In this document: in pieces, positions 26,917-36,463 of the stretch
Numbering within the stretch: position 1 is the stretch's first letter
Layout of the letters: each line of letters opens with the position of its first letter
Assembly: GCA_038207155.1 (NCBI GenBank)
Contig: JBBRAB010000018.1
Coordinates: 1 to 64,000, forward strand
DNA from: FEN-1139 sp038207155
GTDB taxonomy: Bacteria; Myxococcota_A; Polyangia; Polyangiales; Polyangiaceae
DNA: 64,000 nucleotides
Direction of reading: 5' to 3'
Notes under the pieces: model-generated
What the model was told of the DNA's origin: nothing
Seen by the model: only the letters and a program-made list of their open reading frames with translations
Database searches by the model: none
Made by a program: the position numbers and the translations under genes

Positions 26917-27477
26917 ATGGCCGGCATTGACGTCGGAGGACACGGCGGAAAACGATCGGTGAACCAGGAGATCCCCCTGATCCCGTTCATCGACTTTCTC
27001 CTGTGCCTCGTGTCCTTTCTTCTGATCACCGCCGTTTGGACTCAGATGGCTCGCATTAACGCTGACGCGAACGTGCCTGGGCCGCCCAAGCCGGACGAGC
27101 CGGTGGAAATCAAGCCCGAGAAGGAGCTTCACGTCGAGATGCGTGGTGAACGCAAGTTCCAGATCATCTGGAAAGAGGGTCCCACGGTCGTCAATACGAT
27201 CGACGTTGAGCGCAAACAGGTCAAAATCGGCGAAGGGGACGACTTTACGTACCCCCTGCTCGCTGAGAAGATCACTGCGGAGTGGAAGACCACGGGCTCG
27301 CATCGTAACGCAGCCGACAAGAAGTTTGACCGAGCCGTGCTGCACACTGACAACACCACGCAGTTCGCGGAAGTGATCGCCGTTATCGACGCGATCTACA
27401 CCCCGAGTCGCGATTTCAGCATCGCAGGTAAGACCGAGAAGGTTCCGTCCTTCAACGTCACCTTCGCGGTGAACTGA
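26917..27477 (+). CDS. ExbD/TolR-type motor subunit (module 2, first copy)
   Basis: 186 residues. Begins with a short Gly-rich cytoplasmic part and the segment VNQEIPLIPFIDFLLC, which carries the pathway Asp in the membrane helix; the second copy has the same segment. The periplasmic part has FDRAVLHTDNTTQFAEVIAV, matching the TolR-domain turn. Separated from the channel gene by 123 bases containing a CGGCGGG/CCCGCCG stem (26834-26877), possibly an attenuator or processing site. Confidence 0.85.
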   Translation: MAGIDVGGHGGKRSVNQEIPLIPFIDFLLCLVSFLLITAVWTQMARINADANVPGPPKPDEPVEIKPEKELHVEMRGERKFQIIWKEGPTVVNTIDVERKQVKIGEGDDFTYPLLAEKITAEWKTTGSHRNAADKKFDRAVLHTDNTTQFAEVIAVIDAIYTPSRDFSIAGKTEKVPSFNVTFAVN

Positions 27478-27498
27478 GCCTGGAGAACGAGGACAACC

Positions 27499-28080
27499 AT
27501 GAGTGGCCAAAAAGCACTTTCACGGTTTCATCAGCCGATCTCCGTGGCCGGTCGAAGGCTAATGCATCACGTTCCTCTGAAGTTCGTTCAGAAGAAGGTG
27601 GGCGGCGGTGGCGGTCGTTCGGTTAATCAGGAAATTCCCCTGATTCCGTTCATCGACTTCTTGCTCTGCATCGTGCTCTTCCTCTTGGCCAGTTTCTCGG
27701 CCTCGGGTGAGTTGCCGATCGACAAGAGTGTGAAGCTGCCAAAGGCGGAGAACGTCATCGACATGACGGACGCGCCGATGGTGGCCATTACTGGGACGCA
27801 AATCCTGGTGGACGGCACGGCAGCCGGCAGCACCCGCACGATCGAGGAGGCCAATCGCCTTCAGCGTGTGGATGAGCTCTTCGCGATCTTGAAGAACAAG
27901 CGCGAGCTCTGGAAGCAGGTCAACGCGGGGAAGTCTTTCCCCGGAGTAGTTGTGCTCCAGGTCGACCGTCGGGTTTCGGCCCTGGTCGTCAAGAGCGTGT
28001 TCCAGACTGCCGCAATGGCGGGCTACCCGAGCGTGAGCTTCATGGTAGGTCGTCTGGGCAAAGCCGGCGGCAAAGAGTGA
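27499..28080 (+). CDS. ExbD/TolR-type motor subunit (module 2, second copy)
   Basis: 193 residues. The ATG at 27499 is preceded by GAGAACGAGGACAACC; an internal ATG at 27562 is also possible. VNQEIPLIPFIDFLLC begins the membrane helix exactly as in the first copy, so the pair arose from a duplication, while the periplasmic parts diverge (VVLQVDRRVSALVVKSVFQT here). Followed by a strong terminator. Confidence 0.85.
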   Translation: MSGQKALSRFHQPISVAGRRLMHHVPLKFVQKKVGGGGGRSVNQEIPLIPFIDFLLCIVLFLLASFSASGELPIDKSVKLPKAENVIDMTDAPMVAITGTQILVDGTAAGSTRTIEEANRLQRVDELFAILKNKRELWKQVNAGKSFPGVVVLQVDRRVSALVVKSVFQTAAMAGYPSVSFMVGRLGKAGGKE

Positions 28081-28084
28081 GCGT

Positions 28085-28104
28085 ATCCGCGGTTTTCCGC
28101 GGAT
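28085..28104 (+). terminator. Perfect hairpin before the main terminator
   Basis: ATCCGCGG-TTTT-CCGCGGAT, a perfect 8-base stem with a T4 loop directly after the TolR-like stop. It has no T-run of its own and may stabilise the transcript's 3' end. Confidence 0.5.
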
Positions 28105-28108
28105 GAGG

Positions 28109-28150
28109 CCGGTGCACGCGGTATATCCGCGGCACCGGTTTCTTTTTTTC
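28109..28150 (+). terminator. Intrinsic terminator of motor module 2
   Basis: CCGGTGC...GCACCGG stem with an inner CGCGG/CCGCG pairing, followed by TTTCTTTTTTTC. It ends 15 bases before the next GTG, so the downstream gene is probably reached by read-through or from its own promoter. Confidence 0.8.
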
Positions 28151-28165
28151 TAGGAGGCGTTTGGC

Positions 28166-29272
28166 GTGGCGACTAAGCGAGTCATCGTGATGAACCCAGG
28201 GCTTCCGAGTCTCAACCAGGCTCGTGAAGAACGCAAAAGGACGCTTGTCTCAGGCAAGTTCCGCCTGCGTGCCATGGCGCCGCAGTTCTGGCTCTGGACG
28301 CTACTTGGGATGGCCGCGTTTGGCGTCATCTACTGGCGGATCGCTTCCGGTCAGCTCGAGAGCCAGAAGTCGGTGGTGATGGCGCGCCAGCGCGCGGTGC
28401 ATCGCAGCCTCGGGCCCCGCATTCTGCCGTTCGCCGAGCGTGTCGAGCGGCTTACCCTAGGGCTGGCCGCGACTCCGCAGGCTCAGTTCCTGTCGCCAGA
28501 GCTGGTGCTCTCTGAGCTGCAGCGCCGTCCGGGAGTCTACCTGCGGCTTCGCCTGGACCAGGCCAAGGACGCCGCCTCCATTCGACGGGCGGCCAGTACC
28601 TCGCTCAACGACGGGTTCACGTCGTGTTTTTTCATTCGAGAGGCGCAGCCCGATCCGACCAAGGGTCCCGCCTGCAGCACGAGCTCGAATTGCCAGGCTG
28701 GTTTCGTCTGTAACGAGTGGGACGTCTGTTCGGTGCCGCCTCGTCCCTACAATCTGCGGTTGGCCTATCGAGCACTGAAGGTACTGCTACCCGAGTTCAC
28801 CGACACCCTGCACGAGGCAACCAATGATCTGGAGGTGCGCGCGCAGGAGCGTGAGCTCGAGCAGGTGACCCGAGTCGACGTACCGGTCGCCATCGAAGTA
28901 CTCCAGCGAGCCAAGCTATTCACCGTGGTCCTCGATGAGCCTGAGCCGGCGGTGGAGCAGCGCGAAGACGCCGAGCGACGCAAGGCAGGGATCTACGACA
29001 GCCCGGACCAGCGGGTCCAGCGGCTTGCGCATTGGGCGAGGGTCGGGGTTTGGGACCTCGCCACGGGCAGGCCGCTCGTGCGTTGGCGCGGGCGCGCCGA
29101 GGGGCGCCTGCTCCAGGCGGGACGCCGGGTCACCCTGAGCGCAGACGTGGAGGCCTCACGGGCTCGTCAGGCCAACAGTTGTGCCTTGGCGGTTGAGGTC
29201 AAGGAAGCCGTATCGCTGTTGGAAGAGCGACGGCATGCGGCGGAGAAGGCTGCGGCGGCAAATCCGAACTGA
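28166..29272 (+). CDS. Bitopic membrane protein next to motor module 2
   Basis: 368 residues from a GTG with AGGAGG eight bases upstream. A basic cytoplasmic part of about 38 residues, one membrane helix (about 40-57, FWLWTLLGMAAFGVIYW), then a large periplasmic region. Four Cys lie in a cluster (ACSTSSNCQAGFVCNEWDVC), spaced like a small disulfide-bonded module, and an alpha-helical segment rich in Glu/Arg follows. No family recognised. The topology and position right after the TolQ-TolR-TolR genes would suit an envelope partner of that motor, but this is inference from context. Confidence 0.7.
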   Translation: MATKRVIVMNPGLPSLNQAREERKRTLVSGKFRLRAMAPQFWLWTLLGMAAFGVIYWRIASGQLESQKSVVMARQRAVHRSLGPRILPFAERVERLTLGLAATPQAQFLSPELVLSELQRRPGVYLRLRLDQAKDAASIRRAASTSLNDGFTSCFFIREAQPDPTKGPACSTSSNCQAGFVCNEWDVCSVPPRPYNLRLAYRALKVLLPEFTDTLHEATNDLEVRAQERELEQVTRVDVPVAIEVLQRAKLFTVVLDEPEPAVEQREDAERRKAGIYDSPDQRVQRLAHWARVGVWDLATGRPLVRWRGRAEGRLLQAGRRVTLSADVEASRARQANSCALAVEVKEAVSLLEERRHAAEKAAAANPN

Positions 29273-29319
29273 CTCGAGCAGGGGACAGCGGCGCGGAGTC
29301 GCGCCGCATGCGCCCTCGA

Positions 29320-30258
29320 CTAGCGGAACAACATCACGACGAGCAGCACGAAGATCATGAGCCCGAGCACCCCGAGCACGAGGGTGCTCACGCTGATCTG
29401 AATCACGCCGGGGGGTGAATTGAGCGCGCGAACCGCAGGCTTGGTCGCGTCCTGCGCCGGCACGGACTCATGTCGCAGCACGACGGATGGCGCGACGGCA
29501 GGCGAGTGGTGCTTAGCGGCCTTCGGTGGCCGTACGGTGTCGGGGGCGTTGGGCGGCAGCCCCGCCGCCGGGCGCGGCGCGGGAGGTGGGGTCGACTGCA
29601 CCACGGGAGATGAGCGAAACGACGGCTCATCATCATCCAACAGGGTCGAGGCATCTGCCAGGTACTCGTCGCTGGACGAGTTGGTCATGACCGTGATGGC
29701 GTCGTCCTCGGCGTCAGCGAGCGCGGGTGGCGGCAGCCGGGCGGGCGCCGGTAATGGGGCCAACGGCGGGGCCGCGCGCGGTGGCTCCACGGGCGCGGTG
29801 GCGGGCGGTGCCGGAGTGGCTGCGCGCGCTCGTCGCGGAGGCGCTGGCGGCAGCGGCGCTCGGGCGGCATGGATGGGCGCGAGCGGGATGGGACGGGGCG
29901 TCACCGACGGCTGAGGCGTCCGCAAGTGCTGCCGAGGCTCGACTGCGAGCGAGTCCATGAGCACACGCGTGGCGTCGTCCTCATCGTCGCCAGCGTCCAC
30001 CAAGGTATCGCGCGCCGAACCAGCCAAAGCCGGATTCATCATCCACGGTTGGACGTGCGTTTGCGTGTGGATTTGCTCGGGATGAATTTGCTCCCAGATC
30101 TCATCGACCGCCGGGAACGACTGCCACGCATCGCCGCCCACGCGACAAATCAGGGCGTCCGATGGCACCCGCCCGGTGCGAATGCCACGCACCAGGACGT
30201 CTGAACTCACAGGGCCGACGGGCGTTCCGTCACTGCGACTCACCCACCATTCGCTCAT
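29320..30258 (-). CDS. GYF-domain membrane protein
   Basis: 312 residues. N-terminal GYF_2 domain (about 3-60: EWWVSRSDGTPVGPVSSDVL...AWQSFPAV), which binds proline-rich peptides; then a long Pro/Ala-rich linker with acidic patches (DAGDDEDDATRVL, ADAEDDAITVM) and a C-terminal membrane helix (VLGVLGLMIFVLLVVMLFR). It is tail-anchored with the GYF domain in the cytoplasm. A second GYF protein, the AgmX/GltJ-like one at 44718, shares the architecture. Convergent with the bitopic protein gene; the promoter is at 30303-30331. Confidence 0.8.
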   Translation of the reverse strand: MSEWWVSRSDGTPVGPVSSDVLVRGIRTGRVPSDALICRVGGDAWQSFPAVDEIWEQIHPEQIHTQTHVQPWMMNPALAGSARDTLVDAGDDEDDATRVLMDSLAVEPRQHLRTPQPSVTPRPIPLAPIHAARAPLPPAPPRRARAATPAPPATAPVEPPRAAPPLAPLPAPARLPPPALADAEDDAITVMTNSSSDEYLADASTLLDDDEPSFRSSPVVQSTPPPAPRPAAGLPPNAPDTVRPPKAAKHHSPAVAPSVVLRHESVPAQDATKPAVRALNSPPGVIQISVSTLVLGVLGLMIFVLLVVMLFR

Positions 30259-30302
30259 TCTCGTGTCGGCCTCTCTGCGGTCGCTTTCACGCTGCTTACG
30301 CT

Positions 30303-30331
30303 GTATTACGGGGTGGCGCCCAGCTCGTCAA
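30303..30331 (-). promoter_or_regulatory. Promoter of the GYF-domain gene
   Basis: On the minus strand TTGACG (30326-30331), a 17-base spacer and TAATAC (30303-30308). Transcription would begin near 30296, about 38 bases before the ATG. Confidence 0.5.
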
Positions 30332-30487
30332 CCGTGACGTTCGCCAAATCTGGGACCGGCCGAGCTTAGGCCGACGGCAGTGGTTCTGTTTCGAAGAAGC
30401 GTCGTGAGTCAGGCGGGTGTGGAACGATTGGGCCAGGGGTTCGGTCCTGGCGCGTCGCTCGGCCATTGTTGCGCTCGGGCGCGTCGC

Positions 30488-31369
30488 TCAGCAATTGCTC
30501 GGCGAGCTGCGCTCCTGCAGCGCGCTCGCGAGGGCCAGCGTGCGCTTGGCCTCGGCGACGTGCAGGGACTCGATAAGTCGACCGTCAAGCACGACCAGAC
30601 CCTGACCCTGAGTTGCCGCAGCGGCATGGGCCGCGACGATGCGTGCTGCCTGCTGGACGTCCGCCGCTGACGGCGAAAACGCTGCGTGACAGGCCGCGAG
30701 TTGCTTGGGATGAATCAGGGTCTTACCGTTAAAACCGAGTTCGCGTCCCTGCAAGCAAGCCGCGCAAAGACCGACCTCGTCCTCTAGGTCGAGGTGCACG
30801 CCGTCCAGGATGGTCAGGCCGTAGGCACGGGCAGCGAGCAAGGCGAGCCCGAGCGAGGTGAGCATGGGGAGGCGCAGCGAGGTGTGCAGGGCGCGCAGAT
30901 CCTTGGTGAGATCGCTGGTACCGAGCACCAGGCACTCGACTCGCGGGTGGGCCGCCGCGATGCGCTCAACTGCGAGCACGCCCTTCGGCGTTTCGATCAT
31001 GCACCAGAGGCGGGCTTTGGCCTGGCTGGCGTCGAGCTTCCCGCCGTGCTCGCGCACGAGCTCGGGCGACTCGACCTTCGGCAGCAAGATGCCCGCGCAG
31101 TCGAGCGCTGCACAGGCGTCCCAATCGTCGACTCCCCAGGGGGTCTCGAGTGAGTTGATTCGCACCACGACCTCGCGATGCCCGAAACCTCCGGCGATGA
31201 CGGCACTCGTGACCTGACGGCGAGCCAGCTCCTTGGCTTCGGGTGCGACGGCGTCCTCGAGATCGAGGATCACCACGTCGCAATCGAGCGATTTGGCCTT
31301 CTCGAGCGCACGCGCGTTCGAGCCAGGCATGTACAACGCACTGCGGCGAGGGGCGGCCAGTGGAGTCAT
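30488..31369 (-). CDS. HpcH/HpaI-family CoA-ester lyase (CitE-like)
   Basis: 293 residues. TIM-barrel lyase of the citryl-/malyl-CoA lyase group: LYMPGSNARALEKA at the N-terminus, ILDLEDAVAP with the metal-binding acidic residue, VVVRINSLETPWG, ILLPKVESP, WCMIETPKGVL and NGKTLIHPKQL. These are the conserved blocks of CitE/Mcl/CLYBL. The enzyme cleaves or condenses acyl-CoA and acetyl-CoA or glyoxylate-type products; no pathway neighbours are present, so the substrate (citramalyl-CoA, malyl-CoA or other) is open. Confidence 0.85.
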   Translation of the reverse strand: MTPLAAPRRSALYMPGSNARALEKAKSLDCDVVILDLEDAVAPEAKELARRQVTSAVIAGGFGHREVVVRINSLETPWGVDDWDACAALDCAGILLPKVESPELVREHGGKLDASQAKARLWCMIETPKGVLAVERIAAAHPRVECLVLGTSDLTKDLRALHTSLRLPMLTSLGLALLAARAYGLTILDGVHLDLEDEVGLCAACLQGRELGFNGKTLIHPKQLAACHAAFSPSAADVQQAARIVAAHAAAATQGQGLVVLDGRLIESLHVAEAKRTLALASALQERSSPSNC

Positions 31370-31433
31370 GAGGGCACCAAAGTGACCCCTCGGCCGCGGG
31401 CTTGCAACCCCCGGTCACTCAGGTCGCCTCGGG

Positions 31434-33719
<2,286 letters not shown>

Positions 33720-33762
33720 GGCAACCTCTTCCTAAGTCCCCGCGAAGGCCGCGTCGAGGGCA

Positions 33763-34116
33763 TCATTGGCCTGTCCCCCCATCACTGGCTCCAGTGTCGG
33801 ACGGCTCGGCTGTACAGCGCAGGGGGTGTCCATTGGCGCGCGCGCAAGCCTGGACCAGATCCGCCTTCGATTCGGCGACGTCCCGACTGAAGGTGCCTGC
33901 CACGCCGCGTCCGCGCAGGTGAACCTCGAGCATGATCCGCGTCGCTTCGACCTCCGTGCGCGAGAAGAACTGAGTGAGCACCAACACCACGAACTCCTGG
34001 GTGGTGTAGTCGTCATTGTGGAGAATGACGTCGTATCGTCGTGGGCGCCGTGTCTGGGGGCGCTCTGCCACGTCAACGTCCGGCTGCTGCACCGTGGAGT
34101 TTTGGCGTTGACTCAT
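33763..34116 (-). CDS. clpS: ClpA adaptor ClpS
   Basis: Delivers N-end-rule substrates to ClpA. The frame is open from 34377, but the ATG at 34116 gives 117 residues, a flexible N-terminus and the ClpS core VILHNDDYTTQEFVVLVL, with the HNDDYT turn that binds the ClpA N-domain, and VHLRGRGVAGTFSRDVAE. The upstream frame would overlap the zinc-ribbon gene. Transcribed just before clpA (43 bases). Confidence 0.93.
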   Translation of the reverse strand: MSQRQNSTVQQPDVDVAERPQTRRPRRYDVILHNDDYTTQEFVVLVLTQFFSRTEVEATRIMLEVHLRGRGVAGTFSRDVAESKADLVQACARANGHPLRCTAEPSDTGASDGGTGQ

Positions 34117-34159
34117 GAACGTAACTTGGAGCTTGGCAGGGTCGAGGCAGGTGTCGAGC

Positions 34160-34906
34160 CTAGGGAACCATCGACCGGAGGACCCAGCGAGCAAAGGCAC
34201 TGGCGGCCTCAAGCGTGAGCGCAGCACCAGTGGTCGGCGCTTCGCGCCTGGTTTCCATCGGCAGGCCTGCAAGTGGTGAGGGGCGACCGAGCTGAGCGAG
34301 GTCGTGTTGGGTTCGTTGGCGCTCCGCGGCCTCGAGCGCCGCCTGCTTGGCGAGGCCGCCTCCGGCGACAAACTCAAGGATCGCTGCGAGCTCGCCGACG
34401 TCGAACCACGTGCCGTGAGCGACGCAGTTATCCAAGATCACACCACTCGAGCGGCCGTAGTTGCGGCGCAGCATGAGCTCGCGGCACTCGGGGCAGGCTC
34501 GGTAGCTGACCTTGCCAGACGTCAGCGGATTGCGTGCCGAAAAGCGCCGCTCCCCAAGGCTCGGAGTGTGCTCGTGTCGCGCGATCATCGTCCGAAGCAC
34601 GTCCATCGGGAGGTATTGTCCACCGCAACCCGAGCAGTCGTACATGACACCGTCCTCGCAGCTGAACGCGTCCATCGTCTTCTGACTGCAGATGGGGCAG
34701 GGCAGGCTGCCGCTCTGAGCTGGCACGGGCTCGAGTCCGAGCTCAATCCCGCAGGCGGAACAATGTCGCGCCTCGGGAATGTTCATGTAGTAGCAACCGC
34801 CGCAACGCAGGGTCGCAACGGGGCTGCGGCAGTAAGGGCAGGAGCGCGCCGCCTCACGAACGAGACCGCCGCACACCGAGCACTCGTAACTGCGCGCAAC
34901 CTTCAC
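34160..34906 (-). CDS. Multi-zinc-ribbon protein
   Basis: 248 residues with about five zinc-ribbon-type CxxC pairs: YECSVCGG/RSCPYCRS, LRCGGCYY/RHCSACG, LPCPICSQ, YDCSGCGG, RACPECRE. The last domain (CPECRELMLRRN...CVAHGTWFDVGEL) is a TFIIB-like zinc finger of the widespread zf-TFIIB type. An Ala-rich C-terminus follows. No enzymatic motif. Such proteins are common in Myxococcota and their role is unknown. It ends 43 bases upstream of clpS on the same strand, so it may be co-transcribed with clpS-clpA. Confidence 0.75.
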   Translation of the reverse strand: MKVARSYECSVCGGLVREAARSCPYCRSPVATLRCGGCYYMNIPEARHCSACGIELGLEPVPAQSGSLPCPICSQKTMDAFSCEDGVMYDCSGCGGQYLPMDVLRTMIARHEHTPSLGERRFSARNPLTSGKVSYRACPECRELMLRRNYGRSSGVILDNCVAHGTWFDVGELAAILEFVAGGGLAKQAALEAAERQRTQHDLAQLGRPSPLAGLPMETRREAPTTGAALTLEAASAFARWVLRSMVP

Positions 34907-35032
34907 GGCAGCACAATAGCGCGATCAGGGGTGAGTCGTCGCCCCCTCGGCTAGCTAATTGTCAGCAGCCCCAGAATGGTTCCGGCGGCGGCCTATGGGG
35001 CGCGCCGCCGGGATCAGGGCGGAGTACGGCAC

Positions 35033-35173
35033 TCAGGTGGCCGTCTTCGGCGGCTCCTTCGGCAGCTGCGCTACCGCATTCTCTTCGGCGCGCTTGAGGT
35101 CCCACAGCAGGTTCTTTTTGGCGCGGCGCGTCCGCTGCTTACGGCGTGTCCGCGGGTCTTGAGGCGTTCCCAT
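35033..35173 (-). CDS. Small basic protein, 46 residues
   Basis: An ATG at 35173 opens a 46-residue frame with MGTPQDPRTRRKQRTRRAKK, then NLLWDLKRAEENAVAQL and a PKEPPKT tail, stop TGA. The first half is Arg/Lys-rich, the second an amphipathic helix. I recall similar tiny MGTPQ-type proteins in Myxococcota, but I cannot confirm this without a search. A small DNA- or RNA-binding or ribosome-associated peptide is one guess. Confidence 0.55.
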   Translation of the reverse strand: MGTPQDPRTRRKQRTRRAKKNLLWDLKRAEENAVAQLPKEPPKTAT

Positions 35174-35300
35174 GGCGCGCGGCTTAGCGCAGTTTGCGGG
35201 GACTGTCTGGGCAAATTCGTTTCGGAGCGTCAGGAATCGTCGCTGGCGCCCGCTGCCGCTGGGCTGGAACGACTGGCCGAGGGTTCGTCAGAGCCCATTT

Positions 35301-35334
35301 CCACGCCGAACCAACCCCATCCGGCTCGGCGTGG
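35301..35334 (-). terminator. Possible terminator after korB
   Basis: A perfect 9-base stem (CCACGCCGA / TCGGCGTGG) with a 16-base loop lies 109 bases past the korB stop. There is no strong T-run on the minus strand (AAATGGG follows). Confidence 0.35.
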
Positions 35335-35442
35335 GAGCTTGGTGAACGGATCTCCCTCCACAAAATCGGTCTCGCGCGTGGCCGCAAAATCGACAGAAGG
35401 CCCACCGCGGGCGTCCTTCCGTTGAACCGAAAACCGACGGCG

Positions 35443-36459
35443 TTAGAGGACGGTCCAGGGGCTGGTGCCACGAAGCAGCTGGTCCAGATCGCGAGGCCCA
35501 TTGGCCGTCTCAAGCTGCTGGGCGATGCCCTGATCGTAGGTGGGGCGCTCGACGGCGTAGAGCACGCCGAGGGCCACAGGGAACTCCGCGAAGGGCATAT
35601 GGGTCAGCAGATGCGCGATCGTTTGGTTGGTCTCGTCGTGGATAAGCACGTCTGCGTCCGTCGTCCCATCCTGACCGGGACGAATGACCTCGAGCGCGAG
35701 GATGCGTGGATTGAGGCGGACACCAAGCTCCCCATTTTTTCCGTAGCGCAGTGGCGCGCCATGTTGGACGTGGAGCTGACGCTCGGCGGCCAGCGACTTG
35801 TCGGTAAATGAGTCGAATGCGCCGTCGTTGAACACGCTGCAGTTTTGGAAGATTTCGACGAACGCCGTGCCGCGATGGGCGGCGGCGCGCTCGAGCACCG
35901 AGGTGAGATGGGCGGCGGCTACGTCGATGCTGCGTGCGACGAACGTTCCACCGCATCCGAGGGCAAAAGTGGCGGGATCGACTGGATGATCCGCGGTGCC
36001 CTGCGGGCTGCTCTTGGTGATCTTGCCCTGTTCACTGGTCGGACTGTACTGGCCCTTGGTGAGACCATAGATCCGGTTGTTGAACATCAGGATGCGAAGG
36101 TCGACGTTGCGACGCAGGCAATGCAGCAAGTGATTGCCGCCGATCGACAGACCGTCCCCGTCGCCCGTAACGAGCCACAAGCTCAGCTCGGGATTGGCGG
36201 CGCGCAGTCCGGTGGCGATGGCAGGAGCGCGACCGTGGATGGTGTGAAAGCCGTAGGTCTCCAGGTAGTACGGAAAGCGGCTGCTGCAGCCGATCCCGCT
36301 AACCCACACGATGCGCTCCTTTGGGATCCCGAGAGTGGGCAGAAACTTCTGGACGGTATTGAGGATCGCGTAGTCACCGCAACCCGGGCACCAACGCACG
36401 TCCTGGTTGCTGACGAAGTCTTTGCGAGTCAACTGACTCTGCGGAACGAGGTCGGACAT
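35443..36459 (-). CDS. korB: 2-oxoacid:ferredoxin oxidoreductase beta subunit
   Basis: Thiamine-diphosphate subunit that oxidatively decarboxylates a 2-oxoacid to acyl-CoA, reducing ferredoxin. 338 residues. The TPP site is GDGDGLSIGGNHLLH...NNRIYGLTKGQ, and the [4Fe-4S] ligands probably are the Cys of RWCPGCGDY and GIGCSSRF plus a later Cys. It lies four bases after korA. The GDGD.. and SPTSEQG regions fit 2-oxoglutarate ferredoxin oxidoreductase (KorB) better than pyruvate, but this is a judgement by eye. Confidence 0.88.
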   Translation of the reverse strand: MSDLVPQSQLTRKDFVSNQDVRWCPGCGDYAILNTVQKFLPTLGIPKERIVWVSGIGCSSRFPYYLETYGFHTIHGRAPAIATGLRAANPELSLWLVTGDGDGLSIGGNHLLHCLRRNVDLRILMFNNRIYGLTKGQYSPTSEQGKITKSSPQGTADHPVDPATFALGCGGTFVARSIDVAAAHLTSVLERAAAHRGTAFVEIFQNCSVFNDGAFDSFTDKSLAAERQLHVQHGAPLRYGKNGELGVRLNPRILALEVIRPGQDGTTDADVLIHDETNQTIAHLLTHMPFAEFPVALGVLYAVERPTYDQGIAQQLETANGPRDLDQLLRGTSPWTVL

Positions 36460-36463
36460 CGAC

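Noticed and set aside
33763..34377. 204-residue ClpS with long N-terminus
   Set aside because: The upstream part overlaps the zinc-ribbon gene and lacks ClpS features; the ATG at 34116 gives the normal length.
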